Positions 17,967 to 25,376 of a stretch of DNA of 64,000 nt are shown piece after piece. The notes under the pieces were generated by a model that had not been told where the DNA came from, did not search any database, and worked only from the letters and a program-made list of their open reading frames with translations. The position numbers and the translations under genes are program-made. Every line of letters starts with the position of its first letter. The stretch's first letter is position 1. Source of the DNA: Rhabdobacter roseus. Its GTDB lineage: Bacteria; Bacteroidota; Bacteroidia; Cytophagales; Spirosomataceae. The stretch is taken from NCBI RefSeq assembly GCF_014202275.1, contig NZ_JACHGF010000006.1:246701-310700 (forward strand), in the 5' to 3' direction.

Positions 17967-18182
17967 ATGACCATGAAAACGCTGAAATTTAAAACCAATA
18001 TTAAATGTGGCGGCTGCGTAGCCACCGTAAAACCCTTTCTGGACGCCGCCGAAGGCATTGAAGGCTGGGAGGTTGACCTGCAAAATCCCGACCGCACCCT
18101 GACGGTACAAACCGAACAACCGGCCGAGGCGGTGCGGGCCGTGGTGAACCAGGCCGGCTATACGGCCGAGCCCGTGAGCTAG
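17967..18182 (+). CDS. Small heavy-metal-associated (HMA) protein, CopZ-like
   Basis: A 71-aa protein consisting of a single ferredoxin-like HMA domain. The metal-binding motif is CGGC (Cys14 and Cys17), followed by an alpha helix and strands ending GYTAEPVS. It has no signal peptide, so it is a cytoplasmic metallochaperone or buffer that probably hands Cu+ to the adjacent CopA; this role is inferred from position. A second ATG two codons in (17973) could also be the start. CGGC replaces the CxxC residues of classical CopZ (usually MxCxxC with H or A); the preceding residue is Lys, not Met. The length is normal for the family. Confidence 0.85.
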   Translation: MTMKTLKFKTNIKCGGCVATVKPFLDAAEGIEGWEVDLQNPDRTLTVQTEQPAEAVRAVVNQAGYTAEPVS

Positions 18183-18241
18183 GTGCCTGGTGGACAACGC
18201 CATCAGATGTACTCTTTACAAAAACAAACGGGTTGAAATAC

Positions 18242-18272
18242 TTGCGCTTACCGCGGTTATTGCCTACTTTTG
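18242..18272 (+). promoter_or_regulatory. Promoter-like element before the HYC_CC_PP gene
   Basis: TTG at 18242-18244, 20 nt, then TACTTTTG at 18265-18272 fits the Bacteroidota promoter pattern. The predicted start of transcription falls within a few bases of the ATG at 18280, implying a leaderless or nearly leaderless mRNA. Confidence 0.4.
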
Positions 18273-18279
18273 AACTGTT

Positions 18280-18732
18280 ATGAAAACGGCTATCTACAGA
18301 TGCTTGACGGTACTTATGACCTGCGTGGTGCTGCTAACCAGCACCGGCGTGGGGCTGGTGGAGCATCACTGTATGATGCGCGGTAAGTCTACGCAGTTTG
18401 TCACGATTGGTAAAGGCGATAGCTGCAAGCACTGCGTTTCCAAAAGCCAGGTGGCCGCTTCTGCTTCCCAACAACCTACTCTTCAGAAAGCCGCTTGCTG
18501 CAAAGACGACCAAAGCTACCAGAAGGTAGACGTGGTGTCTTCGTTTTCGCAGCTGCTGGCCAAGCTCCTCAAAGCCTTTGCTGAAGCAGTGTTTGCGGCC
18601 GTGAAAGCGGTAGTACTGACGCTGGTAGGCTGGCTGCTTCCGGCTTCGGGTAGTTCGTCCGTCGCGGTTTCCTTTTCTTCCTTACTTCACGGGCGCAGTA
18701 TGCTGTCGTTCGTTCAATCCTTCCTGATTTAG
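18280..18732 (+). CDS. HYC_CC_PP family secreted protein
   Basis: A 150-aa protein with an N-terminal signal segment (CLTVLMTCVVLLTSTGVGL), then VEHHCMMRGK and a later Cys-Cys pair in KAACCKDD. These are the marks of the HYC_CC_PP family, small exported proteins of Bacteroidota usually next to TonB-dependent metal receptors. Here HHC replaces HYC. Other Cys residues form CKHC. Together they suggest a periplasmic metal-binding protein, probably copper given the neighbours. The C-terminal third is hydrophobic (VKAVVLTLVGWLLPASG). It sits 101 bp upstream of the TonB receptor gene in the same direction. No biochemical function is established for the family. Confidence 0.75.
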   Translation: MKTAIYRCLTVLMTCVVLLTSTGVGLVEHHCMMRGKSTQFVTIGKGDSCKHCVSKSQVAASASQQPTLQKAACCKDDQSYQKVDVVSSFSQLLAKLLKAFAEAVFAAVKAVVLTLVGWLLPASGSSSVAVSFSSLLHGRSMLSFVQSFLI

Positions 18733-18833
18733 ATCGTTAGCACTGGTTGGCTGAGGTACTTTAGGCTAATCCCGCCCGGGATGGCCAGCGCCCCGGCTTT
18801 TACTGCTTTCTTCAACGAATCTAAATCCAAACC

Positions 18834-21056
18834 ATGCGCATTTATTTACTGGCGGGGCTACTGGTCCTGCTAGGTACCTTAACCCAGGCACAGCGGGTAA
18901 CGGGTACCGTATACGAACAAGGACCAACCGGGAAAGTACCCCTGCCCGGTGCCAACGTCTACTGGGCCGGTACCACCCTGGGTACTTCGGCCGACGAGCA
19001 GGGACGCTTCTCCATGCCTCGAAGTACCCAGTCCAACCGCCTCGTGGTCAGCTTTGTAGGGTACATCAACGATACCCTAACCATCGGTGCCGAAAGCGAG
19101 TGGGAAGTGGTACTTAAGAGCGAGCAAACGCTCGAAGAAGTGGTAGTACAAGGAAACTCCACGGCTATAGACCGCCTTTCGCCCACCCAAACCGAGATCA
19201 TCACCAGCCGCGCGCTGGCCAAGGCCGCCTGCTGCAACCTATCGGAAAGTTTCGAGACCAACGCCTCGGTGTCAGTCTCGTACGGCGACGCCGTGACGGG
19301 CGCGAAGCAGATCCAGATGCTGGGCCTGAGCGGTACCTACATCCAAACCAACGTCGAGAACATCCCGGCCATCCGGGGCCTGGCCACCACCTTTGGCCTC
19401 AACTACGTGCCAGGTACCTGGATCGAGTCCATCGACATCGGCAAGGGCGCAGGCTCGGTCGTGAACGGCTACGAAGGCATGACCGGGCAGATCAACGTGG
19501 AGCTGCAAAAGCCCGACGGCCTCGAAAAGCTGCACTTCAATGCCTACGTCAATAACTTTGGCCGGGGCGAGCTCAACCTCAACCTGGCGCACGAGCTTTC
19601 CGATAAATGGAGCGTGGGGCTGCTTTCGCACGCCAGTACCCTCCGCAACCGCGTCGATAACAACCGGGACGGTTTCCTGGATTTGCCGCTCTACACACAG
19701 TTTAATGCCATAAACCGCTGGAAGTACCAGAGCGAAGGCCTGATGGCGCAGTTTGGCGTGAAGGCCCTGCACGAAACCCGCCAGGGCGGACAAATGGCCT
19801 TTCGGCCGGGGCAGGAAGGTACCTCGCCGGTCTATGGCTTTGGCAACAACGTCAGCCGTTACGAGGTATTTTCCAAGGTAGCGAAGCTCTTCCCCCACCA
19901 GCCCTACAAAGGCCTGGGGCTGATCGTGAACGCCTCGGTCTACGACGGTCGCTCGTACTTTGGCCGCACCCGCTACGACGGCCGCCAAGGTACCTTCTAC
20001 GGCAATTTGGTGTACCAGTCCATCATTAGCAATACCAACCACTCGTTCAAAACGGGCCTGAGCTACCTCCTGGACGACTACCACGAGACCTACCGCGACA
20101 CCACGCTGGCGCGCACCGAGTCGGTACCGGGTACTTTCTTTGAATATACCTACAACTACCTCGACAAGTTTGTGCTGGTGGCGGGTACGCGCCTGGATGT
20201 CCATAATTTAGTCGGTACTCAGTTTACGCCCCGCCTGCACCTCAAGTACGACCTCGACGCCCACACGACGCTACGCGCCTCGGCGGGGCGGGGCTTTAGG
20301 ATGGCCAATCCGCTGGCCGAGTACTACGGCAACCTGGTGAGCTCGCGCACGGTGGTATTCTTAGAGCAGCTACGGCCCGAGGTGTCCTGGAACTACGGCT
20401 TGAGCCTGACGCGCGACCTGCACCTGGGCGGGATGCACGCTACGTTCATTGTAGACTACTACCGCACCCAGTTTGAGAACCAACTCGTGGCCGACATGGA
20501 GCGGCCGGGGTACCTGTACTTTTATAATTTGCAGGATCAGGCCTACGCCAACAGCTTTCAGGCCGAGCTGAACGTGACTCCGGCCAAGCGGTTTGAATTA
20601 AAACTAGCCTATCGGTTGTTTGATGTAAAACAAACCCTGGGTAAACCTTTTGACGAGCAGATACTTTTGCCTCGCATGATGATCAACCGCGACCGGGTAC
20701 TTTTCAACGCGGGCTACGCGCTGCCCTACGACAAGTGGAAGTTTGACCTGACGGTGCAGTGGAACGGTACGCGGCGCATTCCGAGAATGGGGACGGAACA
20801 TGAACACGGTACTTTTACCTACCAAAACATGGCCGCGGAGCTGGCACCGGCTTTCTACAACCTGAACGCCCAGGTGACCCGTACGTTTCCGAAGTGGGAC
20901 GTGTACCTGGGGGGCGAAAACCTGAACAACTTTCGGCAGGCCAACCCCATTCTGGGCGCTAGCAATCCCTTTGGCCGCGATTTTGACGCGGGGCAGGTGT
21001 GGGGGCCGGTAGTGGGGCGTACGCTCTACGCGGGCATTCGGTACAAGATCAAGTAA
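18834..21056 (+). CDS. TonB-dependent outer-membrane receptor, copper-island type
   Basis: A 740-aa protein. The signal peptide is MRIYLLAGLLVLLGTLTQAQ. A carboxypeptidase-like regulatory domain (about residues 22-105, VTGTVYEQG ... VVSFVGY) is followed by the plug (about 120-225) and a 22-strand barrel ending YAGIRYKIK. The plug contains AKAACCNLSESFETN. The Cys-Cys pair next to the NLSESFE box is a feature of receptors located beside HMA and HYC_CC_PP genes in Bacteroidota and suggests handling of a soft metal or its chelate (inference). It is not a SusC, since it has no SusD partner. Eleven bp separate it from the following HMA-AraC regulator, implying co-transcription. Confidence 0.9.
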   Translation: MRIYLLAGLLVLLGTLTQAQRVTGTVYEQGPTGKVPLPGANVYWAGTTLGTSADEQGRFSMPRSTQSNRLVVSFVGYINDTLTIGAESEWEVVLKSEQTLEEVVVQGNSTAIDRLSPTQTEIITSRALAKAACCNLSESFETNASVSVSYGDAVTGAKQIQMLGLSGTYIQTNVENIPAIRGLATTFGLNYVPGTWIESIDIGKGAGSVVNGYEGMTGQINVELQKPDGLEKLHFNAYVNNFGRGELNLNLAHELSDKWSVGLLSHASTLRNRVDNNRDGFLDLPLYTQFNAINRWKYQSEGLMAQFGVKALHETRQGGQMAFRPGQEGTSPVYGFGNNVSRYEVFSKVAKLFPHQPYKGLGLIVNASVYDGRSYFGRTRYDGRQGTFYGNLVYQSIISNTNHSFKTGLSYLLDDYHETYRDTTLARTESVPGTFFEYTYNYLDKFVLVAGTRLDVHNLVGTQFTPRLHLKYDLDAHTTLRASAGRGFRMANPLAEYYGNLVSSRTVVFLEQLRPEVSWNYGLSLTRDLHLGGMHATFIVDYYRTQFENQLVADMERPGYLYFYNLQDQAYANSFQAELNVTPAKRFELKLAYRLFDVKQTLGKPFDEQILLPRMMINRDRVLFNAGYALPYDKWKFDLTVQWNGTRRIPRMGTEHEHGTFTYQNMAAELAPAFYNLNAQVTRTFPKWDVYLGGENLNNFRQANPILGASNPFGRDFDAGQVWGPVVGRTLYAGIRYKIK

Positions 21057-21066
21057 AAGCAGATCC

Positions 21067-21633
21067 ATGAAACTACTCATCAAAAATATGGTGTGCGACC
21101 GCTGCAAGCGGGTAGTGCGGGAGGAGCTGGAGGGGCTGGGGTTGCGCGTACTGCGCGTGGAGCTGGGGGAGGTAGAAGTAGAAGGTACCCTGGAAGATCC
21201 CCTACGTACCCGCGTGCGCGCGGCCCTGGAGCAGGCGGGCTTCGAACTCCTCGACGATCGCCGCGGGGCCTTGGTGGAATTCATCAAAACCCTCATCATC
21301 GAGGAAGTGCAGCACCTGAAAGGAAACAAGCCCGGAGCCATGAATTTCTCGGACTACCTGGTGGAAAAAACCGGCTACGAGTACTCGTACCTGAGCCACC
21401 TGTTTTCGGCCGAAACGGGCACGACCATCGAGCAGTACCTGATTGCCCAGCGCATCGAAAAGGTGAAGGAGTGGCTTTCGTACGGGGAGCTGAGCATCAG
21501 CGAAATGGCCTGGCGGCTGGGCTATAGCAGCGCGGCGCACCTGGCCAACCAGTTCAAGAAAGTAACGGGCCAAACGCCCGGCCAGTACCGAAAAAACGCC
21601 AGTACCCGCCGCAAAGCGCTGGACGAAATTTAA
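21067..21633 (+). CDS. HMA-AraC fusion regulator
   Basis: A 188-aa protein. Residues 1-60 resemble a small HMA-like fold with NMVCDRCK (Cys10 and Cys13). Residues about 75-185 are an AraC-type double helix-turn-helix (YLVEKTGYEYSYLSHLF, ISEMAWRLGYSSAAHLANQFKKVTGQTPGQYRK). The N-terminal domain would place a CxxC metal site directly on a DNA-binding protein, so it is a candidate cytoplasmic copper sensor for this island. It lies 11 bp after the TonB receptor and 55 bp before a periplasmic HMA gene. No signal peptide is present, as expected for a regulator. The family is common near copper genes in Bacteroidota; the sensing mechanism is inferred, not shown. Confidence 0.85.
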   Translation: MKLLIKNMVCDRCKRVVREELEGLGLRVLRVELGEVEVEGTLEDPLRTRVRAALEQAGFELLDDRRGALVEFIKTLIIEEVQHLKGNKPGAMNFSDYLVEKTGYEYSYLSHLFSAETGTTIEQYLIAQRIEKVKEWLSYGELSISEMAWRLGYSSAAHLANQFKKVTGQTPGQYRKNASTRRKALDEI

Positions 21634-21687
21634 TGTAGCAAGTACCTTTTAATCTTATTTTTATAACCCTAATGTAATCCAACGATC

Positions 21688-22041
21688 ATGAAGACCATTC
21701 TTTTTTCTGTACTCTTTGCCTTTGCCATGACCCTGGGCGCGGCCCACGCCACCGACGACAAGGAGAAGGTAGTGAAAGTCAAAACGTCGGCCATTTGTGG
21801 CATGTGCAAGTCGCGCCTGGAGCGTAACCTGGGGCTGTCTAAAGGCGTAAAAGAAGCCAACCTGGACCTAAAAACAAAGGTGATGACGGTGAAGTATAAC
21901 CCCAGCAAAACCGACGAGGCCGCCATCAAGGCCACCATCGTGAAGACCGGCTACGACGCCAACGACCTCGTGGCTGACCAAAAAGCGCACGACAAACTAC
22001 CCAAGTGCTGCCAAAAAACGGCGGCTCCGCACGTAGACTAA
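21688..22041 (+). CDS. Periplasmic HMA-domain protein
   Basis: A 117-aa protein. The signal peptide (MKTILFSVLFAFAMTLGAAHA) exports an HMA domain with CGMC (Cys37 and Cys40) and the usual helix-strand pattern (VKEANLDLKTKVMTVKYNPSKTDEAAIKATIVKTGYDAN). A short tail carries KCCQK and a terminal His. The Cys-rich tail may be a second metal site. It differs from the cytoplasmic HMA at 17967 by being exported, so the island covers cytoplasm, inner membrane, periplasm and outer membrane. The stop codon overlaps a motif-built hairpin (22038-22062). Confidence 0.88.
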   Translation: MKTILFSVLFAFAMTLGAAHATDDKEKVVKVKTSAICGMCKSRLERNLGLSKGVKEANLDLKTKVMTVKYNPSKTDEAAIKATIVKTGYDANDLVADQKAHDKLPKCCQKTAAPHVD

Positions 22042-22062
22042 GTACCCGGCAGGGGTACTTAG
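22038..22062. terminator. Motif-built hairpin at the HMA stop codon
   Basis: CTAAGTACCC (22038-22047) and GGGTACTTAG (22053-22062) are perfect 10-bp arms around a 5-nt loop. The TAA stop lies inside the left arm. No long T tract follows, so it may attenuate or end transcription weakly. Confidence 0.5.
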
Positions 22063-22116
22063 TTTAAGGTACTTGGCCCAAACGGCTATTGACTTCTTCA
22101 TCAACGCATAAAAAAA

Positions 22117-23598
22117 ATGACAGTATTGAACCCGAAAGGGGTACCTGAGGCTCGCTCAAGTACCCCCCGCTTCTCGTTTTCGCTGTGGCAGGTACTTCGT
22201 AGGACCGGTCAGGTACTTGCGCTGGGCGCGGGTTTGTGTCTGGTAGTCGGCATGCCCTCGGGCTATGCGCAGCACGAGCACCATCATCCTACCCGGCCCG
22301 ATACCACCGACCACACCCAACACCACGACCACGCGGCCACGGTGGATACCGCCACGGTGGATACCACGATGGCGGGCGAATACACCATGACGCACGCCTT
22401 TTCCCTGAGCCTACCCATGACCCGCAACGGCTCCGGTACCGGCTGGCAGCCCGACGCCACCCCCATGTACGCCTACATGCGGCACGGCTCCCGCTGGAAC
22501 TACATGCTGCACGCCAGCGTTTTTTTGCGCTACACAGCCCAGAATCTCAACAACTCAGGCCGGAAAGGGGCCGATGCGCGCGTGAGCGTACCCAACTGGG
22601 TGATGGGCATGGCGCAGCGGCAGGTGGGACAAAACGGCCTGCTGACGCTGCGCGGCATGATGTCGCTGGACCGCCCCTTCGACGGCGGGGCCGGGTACCC
22701 GCTATTGTACCAGTCGGGCGAGACGTGGCGGGGCGTGCCGCTCATCGACCGGCAGCACCCACACGACCTGGTCTCGGAGCTGGCCGTGGCCTATACCCAG
22801 CGGCTGGGCCCGAAACTGGACCTAACGCTCTACGCCGGGTACCCCGGAGAGCCCGCCCTGGGTCCGACGGCCTTCATGCACCGTATGTCGGCCTTTAACA
22901 ACCCCGACGCCGTGCTGGGCCACCACTGGCAGGACGCCACCCACATCACTTTTGGGGTAGTGACGGCGGGCGTGCGCTACGGCAAATTTAAGGCGGAGGC
23001 CTCGCGCTTCACGGGCCGCGAGCCGGACGAAAACCGCTATAACTTCGACAAACCCCGTTTCGATTCGCACAGCTACCGGCTGCTCTTTAATCCCTCGGCT
23101 GCCTGGGCCTTGCAGGTTTCGCGCGGCTGGATCAAAAACCCCGAGGTACTTCATCCCGACGTAGACGTGATCCGTACTACGGCCTCGGTGCAGCATTCGC
23201 TGCCGCTGACCGGCGAAGACCGCTGGCTGGCTACCTCGCTGGTGTGGGGGCTCAACGACGCAGGGGCTGATCATAAAGACAACGCCCTGCTGCTGGAGTC
23301 GAACCTACAGCTCAATAAATGGGCCGTGTACGGACGCTACGAGTGGATTCAGAAAACCGCGGAGGAGCTCTTTGTGCAGGAGCCCGCGGGCTTCCACCAC
23401 GACGACGTCTTTGTGGTGCAGGGCCTGACCCTGGGGCTGAACCGTCAGCTGGGGTACTGGGCCCATACGCTGTTGCAGCTGGGCGCACAGGGTACTTTTC
23501 ACCGGCAGAGTGAGGCCCTGGTACCTTTCTACGGAGCTAATCCCGTGTCGGCCCAAGTGTACCTGCGGCTCACCCCCGCCCGCATGCGCATGAACTAG
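22117..23598 (+). CDS. His-rich outer-membrane barrel-like protein of the copper island
   Basis: A 493-aa protein of unrecognised named family. A long N-terminal extension leads to a hydrophobic signal (VLALGAGLCLVVGMPSGYAQ), then an exposed His-rich stretch (HEHHH, HTQHHDH) right after the predicted cleavage site. The remainder alternates aromatic and polar strands with many Trp, Tyr and Gly residues and reads like a beta-barrel. The terminal strand is VYLRLTPARMRMN. The His cluster and the position at the end of the copper island suggest copper binding or efflux at the outer membrane (inference). The first 30 residues are encoded by DNA with four GTAC motifs, and the true start may be further in, although no ATG is available. 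Confidence 0.65.
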   Translation: MTVLNPKGVPEARSSTPRFSFSLWQVLRRTGQVLALGAGLCLVVGMPSGYAQHEHHHPTRPDTTDHTQHHDHAATVDTATVDTTMAGEYTMTHAFSLSLPMTRNGSGTGWQPDATPMYAYMRHGSRWNYMLHASVFLRYTAQNLNNSGRKGADARVSVPNWVMGMAQRQVGQNGLLTLRGMMSLDRPFDGGAGYPLLYQSGETWRGVPLIDRQHPHDLVSELAVAYTQRLGPKLDLTLYAGYPGEPALGPTAFMHRMSAFNNPDAVLGHHWQDATHITFGVVTAGVRYGKFKAEASRFTGREPDENRYNFDKPRFDSHSYRLLFNPSAAWALQVSRGWIKNPEVLHPDVDVIRTTASVQHSLPLTGEDRWLATSLVWGLNDAGADHKDNALLLESNLQLNKWAVYGRYEWIQKTAEELFVQEPAGFHHDDVFVVQGLTLGLNRQLGYWAHTLLQLGAQGTFHRQSEALVPFYGANPVSAQVYLRLTPARMRMN

Positions 23599-23625
23599 GG
23601 TACTTGACCGAAGCAAGCCGCACAG

Positions 23626-23657
23626 CGCCTCCGGATTTTTCGGGGGCGTTTTTTTTT
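23626..23657 (+). terminator. Rho-independent terminator closing the copper island
   Basis: CGCCTCCG (23626-23633) pairs with CGGGGGCG (23641-23648), one G-U pair and a 7-nt loop. A run of nine T (23649-23657) follows. It lies 28 bp past the last island gene. Confidence 0.88.
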
Positions 23658-23661
23658 AGTC

Positions 23662-23690
23662 TTGTAAAAAAAATAGAGAAAGTAGGTTTG
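23662..23690 (+). promoter_or_regulatory. kynU promoter
   Basis: TTG at 23662-23664, 18 nt, then TAGGTTTG at 23683-23690 matches the Bacteroidota pattern. It begins 4 bp past the terminator T run. The predicted leader to the ATG at 23760 is about 63 nt. Confidence 0.6.
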
Positions 23691-23759
23691 CAGAAAATAG
23701 GGGTACTTTGCAATGCGGCCAGTATCGTTTCTTTCACCATTTATTCAACGACCCCATTC

Positions 23760-25058
23760 ATGACCACTTACCTCAACAGCCTCGACTACGCCAGGTACCT
23801 TGACGAAACCGACGAACTGCGGCACTTCCGGGCCGAGTTTCTGGTACCCGAGCGGGACGGCCAGCCGCTTACCTACCTCTGTGGCAACTCGCTGGGCTTG
23901 CAGCCCCGGCGGGCTCGGCAAGCGCTGGAACGGGAGCTAATGAGCTGGCAACAGCGGGGCGTAGAGGGCTGGTTTGAGGGCGACGCGCCCTGGCTGTCCT
24001 ACCACCGCAGCTGCCAGGAGCCGCTGGCCCGACTGGTGGGTGCGCGGCCCGCGGAGGTGTGCCCCATGAACAACCTCACCGTGAACCTGCACCTGATGCT
24101 GACTACCTTTTACCGGCCAACGGGTACCCGCACCAAAATCCTGACGCTGGCGGGTGACTTCCCCTCCGACCAGTACGCCCTCGAAACCCATGTGCGCAGC
24201 CGGGGCCTGGACCCGGCGGAGGTACTGGTAGAAGTACCCCTGCGGGCGGGCGAGTTTCACTGGCGCGAAGCAGACCTCCTGCAAGTCCTGGACCAGCAGG
24301 CCGACACCCTGGCGCTGGTGGTGATGAGTGGGCTGCACTACTACAACGGGCAGGTACTTCCGATGCAGGCGCTGGCCCAAAAGGCCCGTGCGCTGGGTAT
24401 TCCGGTGGGCTTCGACCTGGCTCATGCCGTGGGCAATGTACCCCTGCACCTGCACCACTGGGACGTGGACTTTGCGGTATGGTGCTCTTACAAGTACCTC
24501 AACGCGGGGCCGGGCGGGGTGGCAGGACTCTTCGTGCACGAAAAACACCACAAGGCCCAGGCACCTCGCCTGGCGGGCTGGTGGGGCTACGACGAAGCGC
24601 GGCGTTTCGAGATGACCCAAGGCTTCGTGCCTATGCCGGGGGCGGCGGGCTGGCAGCTAAGTACCCCGGCCATTTTGCCGCTGGCCGTGCACCGGGCGGC
24701 GCTGGGGCTCTTTGAAGAAGCGGGGGGGATGGAGCGCCTACGGGAAAAAAGCCTGCGCCTGACGGGCTACCTGGAGTTTCTTTTACAAGACATCAACCAG
24801 CGCTACGGCGCGCCCATCACGCTCATGACGCCGCCACGCGCCGAAGAGCGGGGGTGTCAGCTGTCGTGGCTGGTACGGGCAGAAGGAAAGGTACTTTTTG
24901 ACTACCTCGGGCAGCGCGGGATCGTGGGCGACTGGCGCGAGCCCAACTGCATTCGCCTGGCTCCGGCACCGCTCTACAATACCTTTGAAGAGGTATGGCG
25001 GGTAGGGGAGGCACTGGATACATTTTATGCGGCTTCACGACCCAGGTACCCTTTCTAG
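23760..25058 (+). CDS. kynU: Kynureninase
   Basis: A 432-aa PLP enzyme that cleaves kynurenine or 3-hydroxykynurenine to anthranilate or 3-hydroxyanthranilate plus alanine in the cytoplasm. The frame is open from 23604, but the ATG at 23760 gives the normal N-terminus and lies after a promoter. Motifs include CGNSLGLQPRRAR, MNNLTVNLH, AHAVGNVPL, and the PLP lysine in SYKYLNAGPGG at about Lys245, followed by HEKHH and LAGWWG. Length fits bacterial KynU. No other kynurenine-pathway gene (tryptophan dioxygenase, kynurenine monooxygenase) is in the window, so its pathway partners lie elsewhere. Confidence 0.95.
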   Translation: MTTYLNSLDYARYLDETDELRHFRAEFLVPERDGQPLTYLCGNSLGLQPRRARQALERELMSWQQRGVEGWFEGDAPWLSYHRSCQEPLARLVGARPAEVCPMNNLTVNLHLMLTTFYRPTGTRTKILTLAGDFPSDQYALETHVRSRGLDPAEVLVEVPLRAGEFHWREADLLQVLDQQADTLALVVMSGLHYYNGQVLPMQALAQKARALGIPVGFDLAHAVGNVPLHLHHWDVDFAVWCSYKYLNAGPGGVAGLFVHEKHHKAQAPRLAGWWGYDEARRFEMTQGFVPMPGAAGWQLSTPAILPLAVHRAALGLFEEAGGMERLREKSLRLTGYLEFLLQDINQRYGAPITLMTPPRAEERGCQLSWLVRAEGKVLFDYLGQRGIVGDWREPNCIRLAPAPLYNTFEEVWRVGEALDTFYAASRPRYPF

Positions 25059-25376
25059 GCTTTTTCGTAAGGGGCCTTTTGGGACTCACGCAGGTTCAAA
25101 CCCAACATTTTTTCAAATTAGCGGTACATGAATATTAACAGCTGCCGGAAGTACCCTTGAACGAGTGCGGATGAACCGTAACCAACATCGTTTTGATCTC
25201 TTTTTCCATATATGTAAGAAGCATTGTGGAAATAGTTCCCTAACTGGCTTGCTGGCTAGCCGATTTGCCCCATTTTTTTTATACTGGTGCAATCATATTG
25301 AGAGTAGCACACTCTTTTTGCTTAGTAAGCGGATGACTTTCATGCTACTAAGCTTCCTAATGAAATAACCCTCACT
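25059..25376. other. Intergenic stretch without a recognisable gene
   Basis: These 318 bp separate kynU from the PAS kinase gene. The small open frame at 25165 has no protein-like features. The only structure is a weak AGGC/GCCT pairing right after the kynU stop and a few GTAC motifs at the kynU side. The half next to the kinase is AT-rich and probably holds its promoter, which I could not place. Confidence 0.5.

Noticed and set aside
25165..25368. 67-aa frame before the PAS kinase
   Set aside because: No signal, domain or codon pattern of a gene; likely leader DNA.
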